In this document: one piece after another, positions 48,069-59,400 of the stretch
Layout: each line of letters starts with the position of its first letter
Numbering within the stretch: the first letter of the stretch is position 1
Assembly: GCA_936450465.1 (NCBI GenBank)
Contig: OW388291.1
Location: 39,954,873-40,018,872, forward strand
Origin: Gibbula magus
Lineage: Eukaryota > Mollusca > Gastropoda > Trochida > Trochidae
DNA length: 64,000 nucleotides
Reading direction: 5' to 3'
Notes under the pieces: model-generated
Databases searched by the model: none
The model's input: only the letters and a program-made list of their open reading frames with translations
What the model was told of the DNA's origin: nothing
Made by a program: the position numbers and the translations under genes

Positions 48069-50463
48069 ATGGCGAGTCAAACACTGTCGGAGCGACAAGA
48101 AGATGAAATCCAGGCTCTTCAAGCGATCTTCATGGATGATGCCACGGACCTGAGAGCGACCGACGCTTGGAAGGTAAATTAACACTGTGTTTATATGATG
48201 CGATATTTGTTATGTATATGTTAAAGTATCAAAACCACTGTTCTTTGAATGAAATGTCCAAAATAAGCAAATAAATGATAATGACATATTGACATTCTGT
48301 TGAACAAAACAAGAACTCTTTCACAATGCTTCTCAATTTGAAATTTAAAATAATATTATTCCATCAGGGAAACAGTCACCATAATTCAAGGGAAATTACA
48401 TACAATTTGGATGATAATATAAGATTTATAATAAAATCACTACATTCCAAATAATGCATTATGTAAGATTTAAGATGACACATGACAGCTGATATTGTCT
48501 GTTATTACAACTAAAGTATTAAAATCAAGATTAGGTGCCTATTTGTTTTCCTCAGTTGATTTTGATGAAAATTAAAAGATTAAATGAACATACTGTATAA
48601 GCCCTTCAAATTTTATCTCAACAAAAAAAATGATGGTTGTATGTTACCTTATCAATAGTCTGATATGATGCCCATTGACGAGTTGAAAATGAATATGTGG
48701 TTCCAGTTCAGAACAAAGAATGCAACAAACTGAAGTAGAAACAAGAAACAAGCAACATACAACAGTTCAACTAATGTGGTTATGAATGTTTTGTCATTAA
48801 TATTATGAGTAATGGGCTGTTATAAGTTTTTGTGCAGTTTCCATCGCCGCCGCCACGTTTTGTATTGGCTACAACTTTTTTCCAAGAAAGTTTTGAGAAC
48901 TCATATTATACATAATTTCTTACTTATACCCCTCATCACATGTTCTGAAATCGCTAAAAAAAATCCTTGTAAACACGATCACTTGAAAAAAAATTCATTT
49001 TATTGATGCTTTGGAGATGGCGGAACAGGGAAAGGAGAAACCCACAGTTCAGGGGCTGCTCTGCTTTTGCGGTGTCACGCAAACGTCATCTAGTTCAATT
49101 CTTTTTTTTTATCTAAGGGAACAGCTGCATTGAACATTGAAAATACACTACACTGTACATTAAAACATTTTCTTTATTTTGTTCTCTTTTTATTTTGTAT
49201 TTTTTTAGTTTGTCTTTAATATATAGTATATGTTTTCAAATTGAATGACAAGTTTAACAAGTTATATAATTTCTACTTTTCGACAGGTTCAGAGGCCGCC
49301 AGAAATCAAACTGACTCTGCGTCCACAGGAGAGTATGGGAAATGCAAACCAGCCGGCATACGTGCAAGTGGACATGATTGTCAAGTGTCCTAGCTCTTAC
49401 CCTGACGAGTGAGCATTTAGTCAATATCTGTCATAATTGTTACAAAACCAGTGTATTTCCACTTTGATTCTATTAAACATTTTATTGTCAATAATGTCAG
49501 AATGATAAAATGAAAAGCAGTTTGAGAGTATTACTCATTCAGATCTTTACAACATCATTAACCCTGTCAAATTAGTCCAAAAAACATTTGTTAGGATTCT
49601 TTTGTTTTTAATTCCCTTTAACAATTGATATTTTAGACCTCCAATCTTCCGCCTGGAAAATCCCAAGGGTCTGTCAAATAATCAGCTGGCATTTCTTCAA
49701 GATGAGTTGGACACGCAAGCAAGGCAACTAGTGGGAGAGGTAAGACACTTTGTGTCAGAGAAGATAACTAAATAACCAATGATACGGTTCTAATTTGTAC
49801 ACAGTTTTAACAACATTTGTTTGGAATGAAGCAGTGTACTTTTGACAGAAGTATTCAATGTACTTCTGTGAGACTAATGAAAATCCATTTTAACATATTC
49901 TTTATTTAAGATAAATGTTGAATGAGCTACAGACAACTTAGCACTTTTTGTGTTATTCATATATTATTATGTCTAAATTTGCTTATTACCTTGAGTTACA
50001 TTAAAATGTTTATTCATTAGACTGAGTTGGTGTTAACAATACCAAACTTTCCTTTCCTTTACAATAAGTCACAGTACGTATTGCAATACAGATTGGTATA
50101 TCACAATATATTACATCGTACAGAAAATGGCAAAATTAACATCATTACATCAACACCTTTGATCTTTTTTGAGATCATTCTTCTTTTCAAAGATTATTAA
50201 GGGTCTGAAGAGTTGTGACATTGGAAAAGGAGTGTAATGTCGGATCATGAAGTTGAGCAGTTTGTCATGTTGTTATCTGCTTTGTCTAGGTGATGATCCT
50301 CGAGCTGGCTAGTAACGTGCAGACCTACTTGCGGTCCAACAACAGGCCACCCACAATGTCGTTCTACGAGGAAATGATGAGCAACAAGAGGAAACAGGAG
50401 GAGGAGATCGCCCAGGAACAGATGAAGAGGATGGAACTGCAACGCAAGAGGGAAGAGAAAGAG
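48069..50463 (+). CDS. EIF2AK4: GCN2 exons 1-4: RWD domain
   Basis: Residues 1-168. The RWD fold is indicated by QEDEIQALQAIF at the N-terminus, the YPDEPPIFRLENPKGL turn (the conserved YPxxxP motif, split between exons 2 and 3), and the helix LDTQARQLVGEVMILELASN. In GCN2 this domain binds the GCN1 activator. Exon 4 ends in a highly charged helix (KRKQEEEIAQEQMKRMELQR) that continues in exon 5. Exon 2 ends in phase 2; the others end in phase 0 apart from exon 3, which restores phase 0. Confidence 0.9.
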
Positions 50464-53400
50464 GTATTGTTCTTTAATACCAAGAATTCTACAATTTTAG
50501 TACAGATACTTACATTGTTATCAAATAAATGATAAAAACAATTGGATACAACGAATATGAAAACATATTTTTAGAGTGATGTTGATATGCTTTATTGGGT
50601 TTACCTATTTAATGAATCCATTATATTGTTACAGCTTGTCATTGTACATTCTGCTTGTAGGAATCACATTACCACAGTACTTGTAAATCTTTATTTATAA
50701 AGTCAGAAATTTCAGATTTACTGTTATACTGTTGTAAATATACAGCTAATAGAATATTTTTTATCCTAATGTGATGTTGATTTACAAACACTTTAAACTA
50801 TAACAACATCGAATGCAACGAATGAACATGCTGATGCTCTTTCCTTCTTGTAGCGGCAGGTGATCGAGGACGAGATCATGAGGAAGCAGGCTGCATTGCG
50901 GATAGAAACAAAGAGGAAGAAGGAGGAGGTGACAAGTTTACTCTTCATTACTTTTTAAATTCATTTTCCAGTTGAAATTCCTTGCTTGAACTTACGCGCC
51001 ACAGCAAAAGCCATTAGAAGATATAAACCAAATTGGCAAATATCACCAACTGGTCTTCTCAACCTACTCAAGCTAGTACTTCACAAAAACAATTTCGTTT
51101 TTAATGGAGATAACTACTTGCAAGTCGGTGGCACTGCTATGGGGACTAAACTCGCTCCCTCATATGCCAATATTTTTATGGCTGAATTAGAAGAAACCCT
51201 TCTACACAACGCCCCCGATCACCCTGACCTTTATGTCAGGTTCATCGATGATATCTTCATGATATGGTCAAGAGGTCAGGCCAAACTTGAGTCATTCCTT
51301 GAATATCTCAATTCAGCCCACCCCACCATCAAGTTCACAGCGGAATTCTCGCATGAACGAGTATCATTCTTAGACACTTGGGTTTCAAATGTGAATCGAA
51401 CAAACAAGTTAGACTTCACAGTTTACAGCAAACCCACAGACACACATTCCTACCTGTTGTACACATCATGTCACCCCAGACATGTCAAAACAAAAGGCCC
51501 CTACAGCCAATTCCTACGTCTGAGACGCATCTGCACAACTCAGACTCAGTACGAGACTCACAGCCTGAATCTCATAAACTACTATCTTAAACGAGGCTAT
51601 CCCCGTAAGATTATACAACAGAACAAACAAAAGTCAGATTTGAAAGACAGAAGCACTCTCCTGTCAACCATACCCAACACACGGCCATACACACCAAGGC
51701 CGGTACTGGTGTGTGATTACAATCCCATGAACATGGAACTCAATAAAATCATCAGGAACAGATGGCACCTACTACAAGGTTCCGACACCTGCAAACAAAT
51801 CTTTCCTGCCCCCCACATTGCTGCCTACAGGAGAAATAAAACTCTCCGGGATATACTAGTCAGAGCTAGCATCACATATCCCTCTATCAAACCACAACTC
51901 AGTGGTAGAGAAGTATCATTTGTCGACAACCTGTGTGACAACTCACAATGCAGACTCTGCCATTCTATCAACCTACAGAACCACTTCAAAAGCTCTGTCA
52001 CAGGCCGTAAATACACATGTCGTCAATACAATTGCAAATCACGCAATGTTGTATATTTACTGACTTGCAAAAAATGCAAGAAGCAATATGTAGGGGAGAC
52101 CAAACGGGAGTTCAAGATACGCCTATCTGAACACTTTGCAGATATCACCCACAAGAGAGACAAACCAGTCTCTAACCACTTCAACCTCTCTGATCACTGT
52201 AAGAGCGATTTGAGCTATAAAATCATCGCTCAACTCAAACAAAATCCTGACACAGAGAGCACCACCAAATCTAGAAGATCTCTAGAACTTAGGTGGATAT
52301 TTGAGCTCCAAACGTTCCAACCGCAAGGCCTTAATGATAAGATCGTGGGTTAAAACTCTCCACCCCGTTTTTACATTTGCTTGAACTATGTTAAAAGTGT
52401 TCTTACCAATACCAAGACACAAGTAGAGATCCATTCATGAATTATCATTTCACTGATCTATTTGTAACCTGTAATATAAAAATTATTGAACAGCAGTTTC
52501 AAAAGATGAATGAAAATGTCCACTAACTTCAATTTCCTCATGATCCTGTTAATGACATTATGTATATTGAAGGAAAATCAAGCTTCTCGTCGATGCCCAC
52601 ATTTTGTTCTGGAAACAACTCTAATAAAATTAATGAAACTTTTAATAATTCCAAACACCTTTTCACATAAGAACACAGGTAACAGTTACCATTCCATTAA
52701 TGACCAATTACCAATTTCTCTAAAAAATATTTCATTGTTACTTATTCATCAGGACAACAACCTTGACTCGAACAACTCGTCAGTGTCCGATCCCTCCACC
52801 CCATCAACAGAGGCCCCTGGTTGCTCCCCGATTCCCCCACTCTCCCCTGTATCTACTCGCCCTCAGAGGAGGTCAGGGTCCCCCCTCTCCTCCCGAGAAC
52901 ACCCTGTCATCAACGGACTGGCACGCAGACAGAGGTGGGTCAACGCATCTTGTTATTTATGCTGAAGAAACCTATGATAATGAAATATGTATCGTATTTT
53001 GTTATTTCCTTACATTCCACCTGATATAGGAGTGAGTGTATACCCCGAAACATCGTGTATTTTCACATTAAAAAAGTTGTTGAAAAAAGTTTAAATGTTC
53101 CTGTTCTGAAATATGTGGGGTTTTTTAAGTCAAAGTTTCTGCAGAATTCATGTCAATTTTCATCAAATACTATCCCTTATTTGTCAATATCCAAAAATTG
53201 ATTGGAAAACAGGTCATGGAGACTAAATAGATAAGCTGTTGGTGAAGTCACTAGTAGTGATTGTCACATGACTCTGAGGTTGTCATTTGGAAATTCCATA
53301 AGGGTGTGTAAAAATCTGTGTAAAAAAGATGTTGTTGAATGTAGAATAGCATAGAGATACTGTCAAAGTTTGTATCTGTATACGAATCAGGAGGACAAGT

Positions 53401-56400
53401 ACCCCAAAGAGAACTACAGAGGAATCGGAAACGAGGCACAAGAGTCAGACTGGGGGAGTTATCCTACTGGCCTTCAACACCAAGGGGGAGCGTATCGTCC
53501 AGAGGGGCATGTGTCTCGGTCAGTCTAATACCACTGAATAATATACATTCTACTCCATCAGGATATTTGTATCTGCAAGTCTACTACAAACGCCTGATTA
53601 TGTAAGCAGCTTGTGTCTCATTATGCTGAAGGTTGGTTACTGTTGTAATGTATGGTGTCAGCCAATGAAATGTCGTGATTTGAATTTTGATGATTGCTCA
53701 TTGGTCTTCTCATCTGGGTACTGCCAATATTGTTGGATTTAAAGTCATTTTATTGGCTGTTTATTTATAGCATGATACTTAATGAAAGCTGCTTAAACAA
53801 TCAGGGGATTGTAGTAGGATTGCAGTTACAAGTACCTTGATAATGTAGGATGAATAATCTTTCACTTAGAACCAGTTTACGAAATAAAATGTATTCTTTA
53901 CTGGCAGTTCATGTTTGTGGTAAGAATATTAACCAGCCCTTTCAGGCTTGGCTAAGTCCAAAATACTCTTTAAGAAAGTTATTTTTATCAAAAATCTAAT
54001 AGTCCAGACAGGCTTGCTGCTTGTGGGCAGGCAGCTATATTCAAACACTGCTTATAACAAATTTGTTAATAATGACAACCTTAAACTTACCACTTTGATT
54101 ATTTTAGGTTTAAACCTTCTACCTGGAATATTGAATTATAAGATAAATAGTTGCGTTTGTAAAATTTCCGGGATTCATTGCTATTCAACACCCGCAAATT
54201 TAGTTTAAAACCGACGGCGTTAGCCAGAGGTTTTAAACGCTGAAATTTGCGGGTGTTGAATAGCAATGAATCCCAGAAATTTTACAAACGCAACTATTTA
54301 TCGATATTGTAACATTACCGTTAGTTATCAGGCCTTTTCAAACGAACTCTCTTTTTGCGTACCTATCTCTGAGTGGAAAGGACTTTGCGACTGTTCTTTT
54401 TTTGTTAGAGGTGTGGTCAGGTCAAAACAAATGTAAATACTCGGCGTAATATGTACATTAGCAACAATTTACACATAAGCTCAAACAGTGTCACTCAACT
54501 ATGTTCACTTCATAATATTCACGTATTCTTTTAGGTGGCGATAAACATTTATCTACGACATCAACACAGTAAAAACCCTAGGAACAAAAATCTTAAACTT
54601 GCCCTAACCCATTGTGACAATGACGCTAGCATTGTGACGTCAAAACGGTTGATCACTATGACGTCATTCCATGGCAACGGCATTCGGTAAACACAGCCGC
54701 ATGGAAGAAGACGTCAAACTTCATTAATTTTAATTTTAATTTAAAATTAATTTTGAGAGTTATTTGTTACCTATACTGCCATACACAAGTAAGAAAATGA
54801 CAATGCCACCTGTCAAATTTGAGAAAGGAGAAAATATTAAGAGAAATAGAAAAAATTAATTTTGAGTCGGGCCGAATCTTGTGAACATGATGTATATGTT
54901 CGCGGTGATTCGCCCCAAGTAATTTGCGGGTATTCATTGTTATTCAACATAGGCAAATCAACCAATCAGAATCAAGGATACACTGAAATCATGTTACAAT
55001 TATCTGTAAGACTAGATAGGTTGAGATTCAGTTGTAATCGGTTATCATGTTTGACATAGATATCATGTTTCAAGTGAAGCTTTTTATCCCACCGGTATGT
55101 AATACCGTGGGATATAGTCATTGCCCCGTCCGTCTGTCCGTCCGTCCGTAATCATTTCGTTTCCGGAGCAGAACTCGAAAACCATTCATGATATCTTTCT
55201 GAAACTTTGCATGTGTATTACCCACCAACTGAAGTGGTGCCTTTTGATATTTTCAGATTTCTGAAAATTTAATTTTTTTTCGTTTCCATAGAAACATGTT
55301 GAAGTTGGACTTTGTTCAGAGACAGGTTCGTTTCCGGAGCACAGCTCCAAAACCGTTCATCATATCTTCCTGAAACTTTGCATGTGTATTACCCACCAAC
55401 TGAAGTGGTGCCTTTTGATATTTTCAGATTTCTGAAAATTTTATTTTTTTTCGTTTCCATAGAAGCATGTTGAAGTTGGACTTTGATCAGAGACAGGTTC
55501 GTTTCCGGAGCACAGCTCCAAAACCGTTCATCATATCTTCCTGAAACTTTGTATGTGTATTACCCATTGACTGAAGTGGTGCCTTTTGATATTTTCAGAT
55601 TTCTGAAAATTTTATTTTTTTTCGTTTCCATAGAAACATGTTGAAGTTGGACTTTGTTCAGAGACAGGTTCGTTTCCGGAGCACAGCTCCAAAACCGTTC
55701 ATCATATCTTCCTGAAACTTTGCATGTGTATTACCCATTGACTGAAGTGGTGCCTTTTGATATTATTATATTTTTTCTGAAAAATTTATTTTTTTCTGTT
55801 TCCATAGAAACATGAGAGGGATGTTGGTTGTTGTTGATTTTGACTGCTTCTGGGGCAGAAGTCTAAAACCCTTAACATTCCTGAAACTCTGTAATACCCA
55901 CTAACTGAAGTACGGTAGTAGATACACAAGTATCTGTAAAAGATGGTTTTACAAATTTTGTGGAACCGGTGGGATATGTCATCTTCTGATGACTCTTGTC
56001 TAATCAAGTTATTATACCCCCGCTACGAAGTAGTCGGGGGTATATAGCGCTCAGCGCGTCCTTGCGTCCGTCCGTCCTTCCGTCCTTCCGTCCGTCCGTC
56101 CGGAACACTTTTGGTTCCGCTCATAACTCAAATACTACTTGTTCAATTGTTATGAAACTTTATACATGTACACTTTATGGTCCCTAGATGTGCCTTTTCT
56201 ATGTTTCCCTCAGATTCCATGATTATTTTTTCAGATTTTCCACTTTTAAGCGTCTTTGTGTGCGCGTCTATGGTCACACTTTTGGTTCCGCTCATAACTC
56301 AAATACTACTTGTTCAATTGTTATGAAACTTTATACATGTACACTTTATGGTCCCTAGATGTGCCTTTTCTATGTTTCCCTCAGATTCCATGATTATTTT

Positions 56401-59400
56401 TTCAGATTTTCCACTTTTAAGCGTCTTTGTGTGCGCGTCTATGGTCACACTTTTGGTTCCGCTCATAACTCAAATACTACTTGTTCAATTGTTATGAAAC
56501 TTTATACATGGACACTTTATGGTCCCTAGATGTGCCTTTTCTATGTTTCACTCAGATTCCATGATTATTTTTTCAGATTTTCCACTTTTAAGCGTCTTTG
56601 TGTGCGCGTCTATGGTCACACTTTTGGTTTCCGCTCATAACTCAAATACTACTTGTTTCCAAGAAGGTATTAACACCTCATATACATAGCTTCTTTCTTA
56701 TAAATCTGGTAAATGATTTTGACATGTTCACATTCAAGGTCAAAGGTCAAGGTCATGAGTGCTTTAATTACTACAATAATCCTTGTAAACATGATAACTT
56801 CAAACGTTTTTGTGCTGTCAGGCTCTTATTTGGTATATATCAACTATGGAGATAGACCAAGATTTGAAAAAGTTTTCGCTAAAATCTGTCAAAGGTCAAG
56901 GTCACAACTTAAGCATGCTATTGTGAATATGCCTTATGTTAACAATGAACACTTTGAGTCATTGCATGATTGTTATACACAATGAAAAGTAATCAGTGAT
57001 GGTGTGACCTTGAAGGTCTAAGGTCAAGGTCAAGGTCATGAGATATTGGTTCAGGCCATGTTAATCCTTTGATCCAATTTTGAAATCAGAAATAGGTTTT
57101 AAGAACAAACTTGTGAAAAGTGACCCCAGTGATGATTCAACTTGTTAGAATAACTTGAATAATGAACAAATTTTTGTCCAAAAAAAATCCCATTTTATTT
57201 ATGCTGAGGAGAAGGCGGAACAGGGAAAGGCGAGACCCAAAGTCTCGGAGCTGCTCTGCTTTTGCGGTGTCCCGCAAACGCTCTTCTAGTTGTTCAAATG
57301 TTACGAAACCACTTTGACTTTTACTTCTAAAACATGCTTAGAGGTGTAATACTTACTCTGCTTTAATAATATATGTTATGGTCTTTTCATACAAAAGTTT
57401 AAACATTGATACCCTTTTGCTATTTTCAAACATTTCTCTTTGACCAATGTTAATGTAAAAGCGGGGGTATCATAAGTGAGCTTTGCTCACTAATTCTCTT
57501 GTTTATAATGTTACTCAGAACACTGCTTGAACGGCAGCACCTTGTACGCCGGGATGGACACAAGCTCAGGGACGCTAGTTACGATATGCGAGTGGGTGCT
57601 CAAGTGGAGACATTTTGCCAGCAAGAGCATTCACACTAGGATAGAGGACGACAAAGAAGCCAGTATTTACATGAAACAGGTGAATACATTGATCATTTAC
57701 ATGAAACAGGTGAATACATTGATCATTACATGAAACAGGTGAATACATTGGTCAATTACGTGAAACAAGTGAATCCATTGATCATTTACATGAAACAGGT
57801 GGCATGTTGAAGTTGAGAATAAGAATCAGATATGTAGTTGGAAATAAATTATGTTCTCTGATGAAAGTACAAGTTTAACAATGAACACGTATGATAAAAC
57901 CTTGTTCTGATGTACTGAGGAAAAACACAATCTCAACAATATTTACTTTTGGTACATCCAACTCCAGAGTAGAGGAAACTGGTGTTACAGGTTACATCTA
58001 CTTTCTGATTGTTGAATGTGCTTCCTGATCTAGCTGCAGTGGAAAAGAGGAAACTATTCCTGCCATCTCTCCATCCATACATACTCAAGTATTTTAATAG
58101 TATGTGAACAAAGCAAATTCATGATATTATCTTGTATCTCTGTGTAGTTTGCACAATTTCGTGATTATCATTTCTACATGTTCAGAGTAACTGCTCCACA
58201 GACGTATCATGGATATATCTCTACCTGTCCCCCTCTATCTGTAGGTGCACAGTATAGAGCAGGAGTTGATGTCCCTGATCCGCCTCCATCACCCACACCT
58301 CGTCGACTACCTCGCTCTCAAGTACCAGCAGGAGCATGGCAGGATCACCGTACATGTGTGTAGATCACAATATTGCTAGAATCAGATCACTTCTCTACAA
58401 ATCTCTTTTCTGGATATAAAATTAAAGAAGAAATTTTAGTTTGAACAACTTTTGAAGATTCAATAAAAATGTTAATTACTTGGAGCCTGTTATTACAGCT
58501 GTTGATGGAACACACAGGAGGCAACACGCTGGACAACTACTTACGCCGCAGTCTACCTCTTCCCATGGAGCTGCTCCGGGCATACGCTGAGGAACTGCTG
58601 CTGGCCGTGGAGTACCTGCACAACAAGGCTGTCGTACACAAGGACCTCAGGGTGCGTAACTCTTACTTTCCAGTCATACACAAGGATTATTGTGCCCAAC
58701 TCTTATTCACTCCTTCACAAGGAAATCTTGGATGTAATACTCTTACATAACATATTAGCTTTTGTGCAAAAATTTTAAGTATTATATTGATGTATAAAAA
58801 GCTAATTAATCATCCAACAAGTTTTCAATGAAAATGTATGTACCTTCAATCAATAGAATTACCAAGCAAGCATTAAACATAAACAATATTATTTCTGACT
58901 GATTTGATTCCTCTCTTTGTATTCGTTTCCAGGCTTCTAGCGTATATATAGATCAAACTGGCAGGATCAGACTTGCCGACTTCAGCATTAACAAGAGGTA
59001 GGTAGGGAGCATGATTTAGCCAGTTAGAACTGTAAGTAGTGGACACCTGTGTACAGATGTGAATCTCTCTCAGTTAAAACTATAAAACTTCTAGCAATTA
59101 TTACCACATTCTCGCTTTAAAAAAGCAAAAGTGTTGACCAAATTCCAATTATATAAGTATTGACATATTTCAAGATAATCATATAGCAGTTTCGCAATGC
59201 AGTCATATTTTGCTACTGCTATGACTAAGTTTCCTTCTGTATATAAAATATCTTATTCCTGTATGAACAGCGTGAGACACCTTATCTTAGGATCATGGTG
59301 GGATGATGCAGTTGAGAACTGACTATACAGTGTTGAGCCGTGTTGTATATTTTACAGACTATCAGACCTGTACGAGCAGCTCGAACAAGCGCGGCCCGGC

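Noticed and set aside
52510..52752. 81-codon extension upstream of GCN2 exon 6 in the same frame, starting with a signal-peptide-like segment
   Set aside because: AT-rich intronic composition, no similarity to GCN2, and a good acceptor (TTATTCATCAG) right before 52753. Openness is probably chance.
52980..53090. Hammerhead ribozyme near CTGATATAGG...CCCCGAAACATC
   Set aside because: The core should read CTGANGA before the GAAA; here it reads CTGATAT, and no convincing three-stem fold could be drawn by hand.
58178..58244. Alternative start of GCN2 exon 9 at the open frame from 58178
   Set aside because: The acceptor CTATCTGTAG at 58244 gives the correct phase and GCN2-like VHSIEQELMSLIRLHHPHLV; the upstream frame gives unrelated residues.
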